Positions 26,820 through 38,551 of a stretch of DNA of 64,000 nt are shown here, piece after piece. Location of the stretch: NCBI RefSeq assembly GCF_003545885.1, contig NZ_QHCT01000002.1, positions 582,376 through 646,375 on the forward strand, given 5' to 3'. Within the stretch, counting starts at the first letter, position 1. Each line of letters opens with the position of its first letter. Source of the DNA: Leptospira stimsonii. Lineage in GTDB: Bacteria; Spirochaetota; Leptospiria; Leptospirales; Leptospiraceae. Both the position numbers and the translations under genes were made by a program. The notes beneath the pieces were generated by a model, which had not been told where the DNA came from, did no database searches, and saw only the letters and a list, made by a program, of their open reading frames with translations.

Positions 26820-27449
26820 ATGGCCGACTCTGCTATTGTCCGCAAACTGGACCTCAGGCTTATCGAAGATGGTATCTTAGATAGCGCCTTCCTAGAAGAC
26901 TACTCTCTCGTTCACCAAAAACTAAACGAGGAATTTCATAAGACTGGAAGGTCTGCTCAACCGGAAGCGAACTTCGAACTCGGAGAAAAGATTCTCAGAG
27001 AATGGTTGCATGGACTTGCCCGTCAAGGCGCCTCTCAAGACAAACTCACGAGCTATCTCCGATGCGGGCTGGCTCATCTTTCTTACGATTTTATCGAATC
27101 TTCAAACGAAGGTATGGAAACGAGCGATGTGGATGAGTTGATCGGACGCGCCCTTGTTTCTTTTAAGAATCGGGATTTTGAAAAGACATTCTTCCGTGCC
27201 AATGTGGAAGACAAGGTCGTCGTCAAAAAAGCGTCTGCAAAGAAAGCGGCCACAAAAAAAGCCGCGAAGAAGAAAGTCGCCAAGAAGAAGGCTTCTAAAA
27301 AGAAAGCGGTAGCGAAGAAGAAAAAAACCGCAAAGAAAAAGGCCTCCCCCAAAAAGAAAGCGGCAAAGAAGAAGGTAACTCGCAAGTCCGCCCCAAAGAA
27401 AAAAGCCGCGAAAAAGAAAACGCTTAAGAAAAAAGCAAAAAAGAGATAA
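26820..27449 (+). CDS. Lysine/alanine-rich histone H1-like protein
   Basis: This 209-residue protein has two parts. Residues 1 to about 135 form an ordinary acidic-to-neutral, probably helical domain I do not recognise. Residues from about 136 onward are almost only Lys, Ala and a few Thr, Ser and Pro, in KKA and AKK repeats like eukaryotic H1 tails and bacterial HctB or AlgP-like proteins. It most likely binds nucleic acid. The start is supported by AGGAG about 11 nt upstream of the ATG. It ends 32 bp before a strong hairpin. Confidence 0.75.
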   Translation: MADSAIVRKLDLRLIEDGILDSAFLEDYSLVHQKLNEEFHKTGRSAQPEANFELGEKILREWLHGLARQGASQDKLTSYLRCGLAHLSYDFIESSNEGMETSDVDELIGRALVSFKNRDFEKTFFRANVEDKVVVKKASAKKAATKKAAKKKVAKKKASKKKAVAKKKKTAKKKASPKKKAAKKKVTRKSAPKKKAAKKKTLKKKAKKR

Positions 27450-27480
27450 CCAAGTTTCGGTTTATCATTTCGCTTTCAAA

Positions 27481-27524
27481 TTCCTTGAAGCCGCCGTCTT
27501 CGATCCAAAAACGGCTTCAAGGAA
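27481..27524. terminator. Bidirectional hairpin between convergent genes
   Basis: TTCCTTGAAGCCG and CGGCTTCAAGGAA form a perfect 13-bp stem with an 18-nt loop. It lies between the stops of the histone-like gene and the convergent membrane-protein gene at 27532, so it can serve both strands. Confidence 0.7.
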
Positions 27525-27531
27525 ATTTCGA

Positions 27532-28299
27532 TCAACTTCCCTTTTCGATCCTCACTCGACTTAATTTTTCTCGAGCCTCCAGTTGCGTTGTGTATTGTGT
27601 GATCGCTTCCGCGAGCATCGGCGAGGACATTCCGTAATTTGAAGTCAGAATCATAAAATGAGCTCCAACCCACGCTTCACTGGAAAGAATCTCCTGGATC
27701 GCATTTTTATAGAACTCTTCGGGTTCGGTTTTGATTAGGTCGAATGATCGGAGCGTGAGAAAGACTGCCGCATTGCTATTGAATTCACCTGCTCTCGCCT
27801 CCGCAATTTCGTCCCAAGGGAGAAAGACCGTCCACTTCTTCCTTCCGATACGAAACCCGTCAGAATCAAAGCGAAGAAACCCCGAAGGGATTTTTCCAAG
27901 TGCAACCAGAACGGCTAAGAAGAATCCGGAACCTGCGATAAAATACGAAATCAATCTGATTAAGAATGGATCATTGCCTCCAAAAACGATCAGAATCGAA
28001 CCGAGAAAAATCAACAAACAAGCCATCACCCAAATTCGCGCTCGAGAAGGCTGAATGTCCACGCCTCCGACGACGTCAATGGAAAGGCTTTGAAATTGAC
28101 TCTCACGCATTTTCCGAAGGATCGTCGCGAGAAACGTTCCAAAGCAAACTCCGAAGAACGCGATCGTGACAATTCCTAAGTTCCCATTCTTCGGAAGAAT
28201 AAAAACTCCGATTATAACAAATATCAGTGAGATTCCTGTCAAAACCCAATCCTTTCTCTGCGGTTTGAGATCGTGATAGGCGGATTTCATTGGATTCAT
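27532..28299 (-). CDS. Membrane protein with PH-like cytoplasmic domain
   Basis: This 255-residue protein has four hydrophobic segments in two pairs (around residues 20-37, 43-62, 90-105 and 112-130). A soluble domain reads GFRIGRKKWTVFLPWDEIAEAR then VFLTLRSFDLIKTEP. That last pattern resembles bacterial PH-like domains found after membrane hairpins. I know no function. It is transcribed alone, convergent with the histone-like gene. Confidence 0.65.
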   Translation of the reverse strand: MNPMKSAYHDLKPQRKDWVLTGISLIFVIIGVFILPKNGNLGIVTIAFFGVCFGTFLATILRKMRESQFQSLSIDVVGGVDIQPSRARIWVMACLLIFLGSILIVFGGNDPFLIRLISYFIAGSGFFLAVLVALGKIPSGFLRFDSDGFRIGRKKWTVFLPWDEIAEARAGEFNSNAAVFLTLRSFDLIKTEPEEFYKNAIQEILSSEAWVGAHFMILTSNYGMSSPMLAEAITQYTTQLEAREKLSRVRIEKGS

Positions 28300-28593
28300 C
28301 CGTGCAAACTCCTTGGCTAATAAGTTACTTCGATTCCTCGATTTGTGAAGACATCGAAGTTTAGGCGATCTCCGAAATCTTGACGTTTAAAGTTGTGTGT
28401 CAATATTTCGGAAACGAATCTACCCGGAGAAACAACTTATTTCGTAAGAGTTCCCACATATTTTCCGAAGTCCGTTTCCATTTGGTTAAGAGCTACGAAT
28501 CAAAACATCCACGGGTTTTAACTTTAGGCATTTCGAACCCCGTTTTAGAGGATCTTTCGAAGAGAATTCGTTCCCAGTTCCCTCAGCAACAAC

Positions 28594-28620
28594 CTGGCAC
28601 TCAATAAAAAAGAGTGCTAA
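28594..28620. promoter_or_regulatory. CIRCE element (HrcA operator)
   Basis: The sequence is CTGGCACTC, nine bases, GAGTGCTAA. The right arm matches the CIRCE consensus exactly and the left arm differs at two of nine positions. It ends 76 bp upstream of the first hsp20 ATG, and a -35-like TTGAAC follows at 28637. HrcA repression lifted by heat is the expected regulation. Confidence 0.85.
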
Positions 28621-28696
28621 TTTTTAAATTTTTTTCTTGAACTTTTTTTCAGTTTTGGCACTCTAAGTTTCAGATTGCCAAAAAGAGGAAAGTAAG

Positions 28697-29116
28697 ATGA
28701 TTCACGAATTTAGAATGATTGAAGACCTACATAAACTCCAAAATCAGTTTTCGAGCCTCTGGGACCCGTTCCTGTCCGCGGGAGGAAGCGCGTATCCTTC
28801 CTTAAACGTTCACAAAGGAAGTGAATCGGTGACAATTACCGCTCTGATCCCAGGAATTACTCCGGACTCGCTCGATATCACGGTAAGCGGAAACCAGCTT
28901 CGGCTCAGTGGAGAAGCCCCAACTTTTGCACCGAAGACGAATTTTGGAGCAAATCGTGTGGAACGATTTCAAGGAAAGTTTCAGAGAACTCTCGAACTCC
29001 CGACAGAAGTCGATCCCGAAAAAACAACGGCAGAATTTAAGAATGGAATTTTGGTTCTGACTCTTCCGATCCGAGAGAGCGTTAAACCTCGTAAGATCCA
29101 AATTCAGACCAACTAA
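28697..29116 (+). CDS. Small heat-shock protein, Hsp20/alpha-crystallin family
   Basis: This 139-residue chaperone has an alpha-crystallin domain from about residue 38 to 130, including VTITALIPGITPDSLDITVSGNQLRLSGE and the closing motif FKNGILVLTLPI. It should bind unfolding proteins as an ATP-independent holdase. GAGGAAA precedes the ATG. It is the first gene behind the CIRCE element, and the second Hsp20 follows after 24 bp. Confidence 0.93.
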   Translation: MIHEFRMIEDLHKLQNQFSSLWDPFLSAGGSAYPSLNVHKGSESVTITALIPGITPDSLDITVSGNQLRLSGEAPTFAPKTNFGANRVERFQGKFQRTLELPTEVDPEKTTAEFKNGILVLTLPIRESVKPRKIQIQTN

Positions 29117-29140
29117 ATCTAAGTCGAAGGAGAAGCAAAG

Positions 29141-29542
29141 ATGACCAACGCAGTGCTCAATAAGGAAACCGTAAAACACGAACATCCCACTTCCCAAGAA
29201 GTGAAAAAAGAAAAAGTAAGAATCCTGACTCCGAGAGTGGACGTTTATTCAGACGAAGAGAACATCTATCTCTTAGCCGACCTTCCCGGAGTGGAAGAAA
29301 AGGACGTTCAGGTTCAAATGGAAAAGGACCAGCTCACGATTTCCGGAAAAACCGTAGAAAGAAGCATTCCCGGAGAACTCCGTTATTCCGAATACAGAAC
29401 CGGAGAATACAAAAGATCCTTCACGGTTACGGAAGCCGTTGAGGAAGATAAAATTTCCGCGGTCTATAAGAATGGAGTGTTAAGCCTGACTCTTCCGAAA
29501 AGAAAACCTCAGGTTAAAAAAATAGAAGTTCGCTCCGAGTGA
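29141..29542 (+). CDS. Small heat-shock protein, Hsp20/alpha-crystallin family
   Basis: This 133-residue Hsp20 has [29 protein letters not shown], then LTISGKT and the closing [22 protein letters not shown]. It is a diverged partner of the upstream Hsp20 rather than a near copy. Paired class A and class B Hsp20 proteins often co-assemble, and this pair may do the same. GGAGAAGC precedes the start. A hairpin follows 10 bp after the stop. Confidence 0.93.
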   Translation: MTNAVLNKETVKHEHPTSQEVKKEKVRILTPRVDVYSDEENIYLLADLPGVEEKDVQVQMEKDQLTISGKTVERSIPGELRYSEYRTGEYKRSFTVTEAVEEDKISAVYKNGVLSLTLPKRKPQVKKIEVRSE

Positions 29543-29551
29543 TTTTTCTTC

Positions 29552-29697
29552 CCACCGGTTTGGATTCTCTTTTCGGAATCCGCCGGTGGAATCTCGGTCT
29601 AAAATAGAATTTCGAAAGCCTCCTCTTCGCAGGGGTTTTGTTATACTACCTGAAGTCTAATACCCTTTTACACCCCGGAGACGGGGTTTTCTTTTCT
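29552..29697 (+). terminator. Two terminator hairpins after the hsp20 operon
   Basis: The first hairpin (29552-29589) pairs CCACCGG with CCGGTGG and inner GGATTC with GAATCC but lacks a T-run. The second (29672-29687) pairs ACCCCG with CGGGGT over a GAGA loop and is followed by TTTTCTTTTCT, a good intrinsic terminator on the plus strand. The 80 bp between them contain a -10-like TTATAC near 29641 but no gene I can support. Confidence 0.7.
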
Positions 29698-29932
29698 AAA
29701 AAATCCGTATGAATCCGTTTTTGATTTCCAGAGGTTTTTAAAGTGCATAAGGAAAATTGAATTTTCTCTATCCCTTTGCGAAATCGAAATTGGGAATTTT
29801 TTATCGAGAGGACAGATCTAAAAAAAAAGTATTGAAAACTCGGCTCTGTAAAAATTCTATTTGAAAGGATTTCCTTCCTAAGAAGCGGATTTCCGATTGT
29901 CACCGCCCTTACAATCGGAAAAACCTATTCTT

Positions 29933-30283
29933 ATGAAAACTTTTTTTCTTCTCCTGTGCTCTAATCTTTTTATGACCTTCGCCTGGTACGGGCATTTGAA
30001 ATTTTTTCACGGATGGAGTCTCCCTCTCACCATTCTTCTAAGCTGGGGAATTGCGCTCTTCGAATACATTCTTATGGTCCCGGCAAATCGGATCGGATAT
30101 GGAGAAGAAGGTTACAGCGCCTATCAATTAAAAATCTTACAGGAAGTAATCACGATTTCGATTTTTATCGTCTTTGCCTCCTTGGTCCTAAAAGAAAAAG
30201 TAAAGTGGAATCACGTTGTTAGCTTTTTGTTCATCCTGGGAGCGGTCGCCTTCGCCTTCTATGACAAAGCCCCTTCTCAATGA
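29933..30283 (+). CDS. DUF486 (DMT-like) membrane protein
   Basis: This 116-residue protein has four membrane segments and matches DUF486. Recognisable parts are FMTFAWYGHLKF near the N-terminus, then LSWGIALFEYILMVPANRIGY, QLKILQEVITISIFIVFA and FLFILGAVAFAFYDK. The family is a small multidrug-resistance-like branch with unknown substrate. An upstream TTG at 29897 is in frame, but the ATG at 29933 gives the family's normal N-terminus. Confidence 0.85.
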   Translation: MKTFFLLLCSNLFMTFAWYGHLKFFHGWSLPLTILLSWGIALFEYILMVPANRIGYGEEGYSAYQLKILQEVITISIFIVFASLVLKEKVKWNHVVSFLFILGAVAFAFYDKAPSQ

Positions 30284-30307
30284 GATGGAGAAGGGAAGCG
30301 TTTTTTT
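30271..30307 (+). terminator. Intrinsic terminator of the DUF486 gene
   Basis: CCCTTCTC and GAGAAGGG form an 8-bp stem spanning the stop codon, followed after five bases by seven T residues at 30301-30307. Confidence 0.75.
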
Positions 30308-30793
30308 AAAGCCGGCATTCAAAGAACCGAGAAAACAATCCAGAAAAACCAATCAAATTTCTGGTGAACTCTGGGAAAACCGTTCGTTCCTAGGCGAGAC
30401 GAAAGTAAAACTGGCGCAGTTTTGAAATAAAAAAATTCGCAATGGGTCTCAGACGGAATGAATATCCCCTCTCAGAAATAACTACTTTCTCTGATTTCCA
30501 AAGACGAATCGAGGATCATCCCCAAAGAAGAATAAGCAAAAGAAAGTCGCTTCTGGCCGAAAGTAGTATTTTCCTGGGCCAAAAAAGGCCGAAAGATCGG
30601 CGCGACGATTGCAATTCTCATCTGAAAGGAAAGTAAGAATTTCTAAAGCTTGGCCGGATTCTTGGGAGTCTATGCTTCGTTATCAAGCCCGTCGTTTAGA
30701 AATTTTTATGGAATGAAAAGATGAATCAGCGCTCGGTCCGAGGAAATTGACGAAGGAAGGATTGGTGGAGATCGAATTTTAGAATTTCTGACA
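30308..30793. other. Non-coding spacer before the 58-bp repeats
   Basis: I see no gene, RNA or clear regulatory structure here. Open frames are short and lack ribosome-binding sites. Confidence 0.5.
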
Positions 30794-31140
30794 AACAAGA
30801 TCTCGCTGAAGTTCTAAAAAAGTATGAGTTCCTACTTTGAACTGAAAATCAAACAAGATCTCACTGAAGTTTTAAGAAAGTATGAGTTCCTACTTTGAAC
30901 TGTAAATCAAACAAGATCCCGCTGATGTCTTAAAAAAGTATGAGTTCCTACTTTGAACTGTAAATCAAACAAGATCCCCCAGAAGTTTAAAAAAGTATGA
31001 GTTCCTACTTTGAACTGTAAATCAAACAAGATCCCGCTGAAGTTCTAAAAAAGTATGAGTTCCTACTTAGATCTGCAAATCAAACAAGATCCCGCTGAAG
31101 TCTTAAAAAAGTGTGAGTTCCTACTTTGAACTGCAAATCA
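30794..31140. repeat. Six tandem copies of a 58-bp repeat
   Basis: Units beginning AACAAGATC start at 30794, 30852, 30910, 30968, 31025 and 31083. All are 58 bp except the fourth, which is 57. Each holds AGTATGAGTTCCTAC (GTGTGAG in the sixth), whose reverse complement carries the GTAGGAACTC motif seen elsewhere in the window. The last unit ends within the TGA stop (31138-31140) of the SCO1-like gene. The period is not a multiple of three, so it is not a coding repeat. Confidence 0.92.
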
Positions 31141-31728
31141 AAGAAACCGCCTCACTTCTTTTGCAATCAGCTTTCCTTCCATTCCTCCCGGGAAAGTCGC
31201 GAGGATTCTGCTCTTCTCATCAACGATATACAAGAACACGGTGTGGTCCACGGTATAACCACCTTCGACCGACGGATTGCTTACCTTTTTTGAAATCGCC
31301 CCAAAGGCACCCTGAAGAGCGTCTAACGTAGGCTTGTCTCCGGTCAATGCGACCAGACTTTGATTTGAAAATTGTTTTACATACTTTGCAAGTAGTTCTG
31401 GCGAATCTCTCTCCGGATCAACGCTGATAAAAATCGGAGTCAAATTTTTTCCTTCTTCCCCCAATTCGTTCACCGCCGCGGACATATCCAAGAGAGCTCT
31501 CGGGCACATATCCGGGCAATGAGAGAAGCCGAAGTAAACGAGCTTTAGTTTTCCAGGAATGGAACCGAGAAGAATTTCACGATTTTTTGTATCTCTCAGA
31601 GAAGCCTTGGACCATTCTTCCACGAAGACAGGTTCGATATTGGAACGACTCTTCCATTCTTTCCAACCAAAAAAACCGAGACCGACTCCGAGAACCAAAA
31701 CTGCGATAAAAAGAATTTTTTCCTTCAA
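31138..31728 (-). CDS. SCO1/SenC-family copper chaperone
   Basis: This 196-residue protein has one N-terminal membrane anchor (residues 5-21) and a thioredoxin fold. The copper-binding CPDMC motif holds Cys71 and Cys75, and His162 lies in DHTVFLY. SCO proteins deliver copper to cytochrome oxidase CuA or other cuproenzymes. The start is TTG at 31728 behind a good AGGAGAAAGG. No cytochrome oxidase gene is in the window, and the immediate upstream partner is a multicopper oxidase, so that is the likely client. Confidence 0.9.
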   Translation of the reverse strand: MKEKILFIAVLVLGVGLGFFGWKEWKSRSNIEPVFVEEWSKASLRDTKNREILLGSIPGKLKLVYFGFSHCPDMCPRALLDMSAAVNELGEEGKNLTPIFISVDPERDSPELLAKYVKQFSNQSLVALTGDKPTLDALQGAFGAISKKVSNPSVEGGYTVDHTVFLYIVDEKSRILATFPGGMEGKLIAKEVRRFL

Positions 31729-31777
31729 AACCTTTCTCCTAAGGAATCACAACGAGAATACGTTAGACGTCATCGAA

Positions 31778-32797
<1,020 letters not shown>

Positions 32798-32803
32798 GAT
32801 CTT

Positions 32804-33118
32804 TTAGAATTTGGCAACCGATGTGATCAAAACGATCAACGCCAAAAACCCCACTCCCCCGTAAACGAGGGAATTTTTCAGCCAATTCGGAACCTTGGAT
32901 CCGCCCGCAATCAAATACGCTCCCGCTCCAACGATCGGAACAAGAAGAATCGCGCCCGTCCAGATGGAGCCCGTTTTCGGATCCACGTCCGCTCTTTTGA
33001 CGAGGTCTGCAAGCGCGATGGGCGCAAGCAAAGTGTAAAGTATAAACGGAAAGTAATATCCGTAAAAGTTGAAGAGTAAAGCGAAGAAGCCGGGGCCGCC
33101 GATGACAGTTTGTTCCAT
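32804..33118 (-). CDS. Small membrane protein with PLDc_N-like domain
   Basis: This 104-residue protein has three hydrophobic segments with DLVKRADVDP between the first two. Its pattern (PFILYTLLAPIAL, then LLVPIVGAGAYLIAGGSKVPNWLKNSLVYGG) resembles the PLDc_N membrane module. It is clearly related to the last 100 residues of the lipoprotein encoded just upstream. The ATG at 33118 has a strong AGGAGAAAAAA before it; a longer frame to 33184 would run into the upstream gene. It may anchor or partner the copper proteins. Confidence 0.75.
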   Translation of the reverse strand: MEQTVIGGPGFFALLFNFYGYYFPFILYTLLAPIALADLVKRADVDPKTGSIWTGAILLVPIVGAGAYLIAGGSKVPNWLKNSLVYGGVGFLALIVLITSVAKF

Positions 33119-33158
33119 ATTTTTTCTCCTATGATAATTTCTGAATATTCTAAACTTA

Positions 33159-35180
<2,022 letters not shown>

Positions 35181-35475
35181 TTTTGATTGAACCCCCGGGT
35201 TTTCCGGAATTTTATTGTATACTTATACTGAAGTTTGATAGGAATTGGAATGCTCATTTGTAGCCCTATTCTTCGTGGTTGCAAAGAAAAAAATAGACCA
35301 TTCGCAATCTATAATTGGCTTCGAAACCTACCTTCAGAATAATGAGCATTTGCTCACATATTTATTTAAAACTCAAGACAAAAATTTGATGAGAGAAATT
35401 TTTCCAGAATTATATTCGAACACTCGTTATCTTTCTAAGAGAAGAACGGGGATTGTTTAGGGATCGATTGGACAG
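35181..35475. other. AT-rich divergent intergenic region
   Basis: This region separates the copper operon from the sensor kinase and should hold both promoters. It is visibly more AT-rich than its flanks and contains TTGTATACTTATACTG near 35214. A 71-codon plus-strand frame (35245-35460) exists, but it has no ribosome-binding site and no recognisable domain. Confidence 0.45.
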
Positions 35476-36759
35476 ATGAGCCTAACTTCCAACATTCAAG
35501 AATTATTTCGAGTTCATTCTCCCAATTCTACGCACCCGAACGCTTGGAAACGAAATATCATTCACATTCTTCTGATCGTATCTTCGATATTCGGACTGAT
35601 CGTCTACATCCCGAGCGTTTATCTTGCGGCAAAACAAGGCTTGGGAGAAGTCGTGATCGTCGACACGCTCGCGCTCCTTTTGATTTGGTTTCTCCTTTTA
35701 CTTCCGAACCGTTATTATAAATCCAAGTCCTACTTTCTTCTCGCGCTCGTTTCCCTGATGGCCGCTCTGCTTTATACGAAGATCGGACTTGCCGGCGCGG
35801 GAATTCTTTGGTTCTTTTTGATTCCTGTTTTTTGCGGAATCTTTCTCAATCCGACTCTTGCATTTTGGGGATGGGTGATTTCTACGTTTGCGGTTTTCGG
35901 AGGAGCTCTTCTCGCTCATTATAGAATCTGGATCGGAAACGAAACTCCGTTTCAGATTTTGGTCGTAGGCGCTAACTTTTCCTTTCTTTGCGGAATTATC
36001 ACTTTTTCCGTGATCGCAATTCTAAGAGGACTTGCGCTGAGTATTCGAAAACAAAAACAACTCATTCTACTTCATAGAAAAACGAACACGGAACTTCAAA
36101 ACGAAATCGCGATTCGATTGGAAGCCGAAGCGAAATTAACGGAGTCTCTGAACGACAAAGAAACTCTTTTCCGAGAGATTCAACATCGAGTCAAAAACAA
36201 TACTCAGCTGATTCTTTCGATGATGGCTTTGGAGCAAGAGAAAACAAAATCGGAACCGGCCAAAAAAGCGATCTCTTCGGCGATGAATCGAATTCATTCC
36301 ATGGCAATGGTTCAGGATTATCTTTTTTTTAAGGACTCGTATAAGGTCATACACGCAAAAGACTATCTCAATTCTTTGGTTCGTCATCTGTTTCTTTCCT
36401 ACGGTCCGAGCGATGGAAGAATTCAATCCACTTGTGAAATTGAGGAAATCTATCTTCCGATGGAAAAAGCGATACCTTGCGGACTGATTATCAACGAACT
36501 TTTATCCAATTCGTTTAAACACGCGTTTCCGGAAAGTGCAAAAGGTACAGTTTCCGTAATATTCCAAAAATCGCATTCCGGATTTTTGACTCTGGAAGTG
36601 GCGGACAATGGAGTCGGAAACGCTTCCGAGGAAAAGATATCCTCCGAAAGTTCTTCTCTCGGAATGAGTCTCATCGAAGCGCTTTGTCAACAACTCCGGG
36701 GAGAATTGGAAGTGGAAAAGAAGAACGGTTTTCTTGTAAGAGTTCGTTTTTTTCCCTAA
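35476..36759 (+). CDS. Membrane sensor histidine kinase, HisKA_2 type
   Basis: This 427-residue protein has about six membrane segments in residues 28-185, a short coiled coil, then a HisKA_2 phosphoacceptor domain with His237 in REIQHRVKNNTQLILSMM. The ATPase domain has an N-box in INELLSNSFKHAF and a G1 box in EVADNGVG. Kinases of this type often feed stand-alone receivers or non-DNA-binding regulators. No response regulator gene is adjacent. The membrane part has no known ligand pocket, so the signal is unknown. Confidence 0.87.
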   Translation: MSLTSNIQELFRVHSPNSTHPNAWKRNIIHILLIVSSIFGLIVYIPSVYLAAKQGLGEVVIVDTLALLLIWFLLLLPNRYYKSKSYFLLALVSLMAALLYTKIGLAGAGILWFFLIPVFCGIFLNPTLAFWGWVISTFAVFGGALLAHYRIWIGNETPFQILVVGANFSFLCGIITFSVIAILRGLALSIRKQKQLILLHRKTNTELQNEIAIRLEAEAKLTESLNDKETLFREIQHRVKNNTQLILSMMALEQEKTKSEPAKKAISSAMNRIHSMAMVQDYLFFKDSYKVIHAKDYLNSLVRHLFLSYGPSDGRIQSTCEIEEIYLPMEKAIPCGLIINELLSNSFKHAFPESAKGTVSVIFQKSHSGFLTLEVADNGVGNASEEKISSESSSLGMSLIEALCQQLRGELEVEKKNGFLVRVRFFP

Positions 36760-36816
36760 GAACGATCCAAATCAAAAAAAAAAAAACGTTTTCGATTGAA
36801 GAATCCAAAAACGGAA

Positions 36817-37068
36817 CTACTCGGGAAACGACTCAAAACAAAGAGTCCTTTCTTTTAGAAAAGAATGAAACTGCTTGTGAGAAGCACATTCTTCTTCCGT
36901 TGCGACAAAATAGTCGTAACCGCCTCCGACCGTTTTGATTCTACAACAACCTGATACCGGAGTTTTGTTCGTAGGATCCGCACCCTTCTCCGATTTCTTT
37001 TTTTCTTCCTTCGCGAACAAAAGACCGGAGACAAAAATAAGTATTAAAACCAACTTCCATACATTCAT
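36817..37068 (-). CDS. Small secreted cysteine-containing protein
   Basis: This 83-residue protein has a clear signal peptide (MNVWKLVLILIFVSGLLFA). A short mature part follows with cysteines in SGCCRIK, EEECASHK and TLCFES. AAAGGAAA lies 6 nt before the ATG, which supports translation. Function is unknown; the cysteines may form disulfides in the periplasm. It is transcribed divergently from the gene at 37366. Confidence 0.7.
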   Translation of the reverse strand: MNVWKLVLILIFVSGLLFAKEEKKKSEKGADPTNKTPVSGCCRIKTVGGGYDYFVATEEECASHKQFHSFLKERTLCFESFPE

Positions 37069-37365
37069 CGTTATTTCCTTTCGAGGTTTCTTCTCTTTTT
37101 TCGGTTCGAAATACCAGAAGAAACAATGTCTTTTCTCTTTCCGTTTTGTAAGATTGCATTTTATTAATCCAAATCTTCATTCCTATTGTTTTTTCTAAGA
37201 AAACAAACGATTCGTAAAGAAATTTTCGAAGAATTTTTCTTCTCCATCTAGAGATCGTTTTTTCAAACGGAATCACAAATTCGAATCCAATGATAAATTC
37301 ATTTGCTTTTTTGAATTCAGGAATCAGATTCAAACAATATCTAGTTTGTATAGGATCCCAAACGT

Positions 37366-38373
37366 ATGAATTTTTCAATCTCTATTCACTCGATGCGAAA
37401 GCTAAAAAACGTCACTCTCTATTTGATTCTTCTTCTTTTTCCTTCCTTGATTTTTGGAGAAACGATCCTCTTTAAAACTGGGGAAAGAACATACGCGACC
37501 GTGATCGATCAGGATTCAAACTCGGTTACGATCATTCGAGACGGAAAGAGAGAAAAAATCGGAAAATCAAAAATTCTTAAAATCATCTTTAAGGAAATCA
37601 AGGACGAACAGGAAATCGCGAGAATCTTCGAAGCAGAGAAGAAAAAGTTCAACAAAGAAGGAATAAAAAGCGAGAAGGAAGAGCAACTCGATACCCTCTA
37701 TCTCGAGCAGATGATCAAAGAAAACAGTTATAAGATCGTTCAAAAACGTCTGGCGCTGATGGAAAAGTATTTAGAAGAACGAGACGGTGATTGGGAATCG
37801 TATATTTCCGCCAAAAGAAATCCTTGGGAACCTGTCTGGAAATCGGCGATACTTCCGGGTTGGGGTCACAGTTTTATGAGACAAGGAGCTTGGAGTTCAA
37901 CGTATTCCACACTCTTCTTCGTTTCCTTGGTCGCCTATTTCGGGTTAGACGCCGCCGAAAAAGAAAGAACAAAAGCCTACGATAAGAAGATCGAAAAGAT
38001 TTTGGAACAACAGTTTACGAGTAGCCTCGTTTCCAGCTCGAGCCTTCCTACGGGAATTTTGGAGCAATACTATCAAATCAATACATTCAAAAATTTGAAT
38101 TCACTGAATTCGATTCGTTCGGACGAATCGGCTTACAAACACGCCAAACATTCCGCGGCGATCGTTGCCGTGGGGATTTATCTGATCCAATTGACCCATT
38201 CGTATTTTTCCGGAAAAACCTGGGCTCAGAACAACGTCCTTCAAACTCCTACGGGAGAAACCGTTTCCGAAGGGTTCGGAATTCGCGGAAATCCATTGGT
38301 CAGCAAGGATCTCTCCAGCGGAACTCGAAGTATCGACGTGGGTGGACAAATTCTTTATTCCATGTTTTACTGA
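37366..38373 (+). CDS. DUF5683-like envelope protein
   Basis: This 335-residue protein has a signal peptide, a small N-terminal domain (ILFKTGERTYATVIDQDSN) followed by a charged coiled-coil stretch, and the motif WKSAILPGWGHSFMRQG near residue 158. That motif is typical of DUF5683-type proteins, in which a pair of membrane segments follows. A second start at residue 10 is possible. Function is unknown. The gene is followed at once by a 72-bp repeat array. Confidence 0.7.
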   Translation: MNFSISIHSMRKLKNVTLYLILLLFPSLIFGETILFKTGERTYATVIDQDSNSVTIIRDGKREKIGKSKILKIIFKEIKDEQEIARIFEAEKKKFNKEGIKSEKEEQLDTLYLEQMIKENSYKIVQKRLALMEKYLEERDGDWESYISAKRNPWEPVWKSAILPGWGHSFMRQGAWSSTYSTLFFVSLVAYFGLDAAEKERTKAYDKKIEKILEQQFTSSLVSSSSLPTGILEQYYQINTFKNLNSLNSIRSDESAYKHAKHSAAIVAVGIYLIQLTHSYFSGKTWAQNNVLQTPTGETVSEGFGIRGNPLVSKDLSSGTRSIDVGGQILYSMFY

Positions 38374-38391
38374 GTTTTTTTAAATCGCAAG

Positions 38392-38551
38392 GTGTGGGAA
38401 CTCTCACACGCTTTTGAGTGAAAAGAAAGATTCCAACTGTAATAAATCGACCGGTTTGAAAAAGTGTGGGAACTCTCACACGCTTTTGAGCAGAAAGAAA
38501 GATTCCAACTTCAACAAATCAACCGGTTTGAAAAGGTGTGGGAACTCTCAC
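38392..38551. repeat. 72-bp tandem repeat, two full copies and a part
   Basis: Units starting GTGTGGGAACTC begin at 38392, 38464 and 38536. The first two differ at about eight positions; the third matches for about 16 bases before diverging. Each unit opens with GTGTGGG-AACT-CTCACAC, a 7-bp hairpin with one G-U pair, which could act as a terminator for the gene ending at 38373. The core GTGGGAACTC recurs at other intergenic sites in the window. Confidence 0.88.

Noticed and set aside
28380..28607. 75-codon frame starting at TTG before the CIRCE element
   Set aside because: It has no ribosome-binding site or recognisable domain, and its stop lies within the CIRCE spacer; more likely chance.
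30794..31140. CRISPR array
   Set aside because: The whole 58-bp unit repeats with no unique spacers, and no cas gene is present.
35245..35460. 71-codon frame before the sensor kinase
   Set aside because: AT-rich, no ribosome-binding site, no family; probably intergenic.
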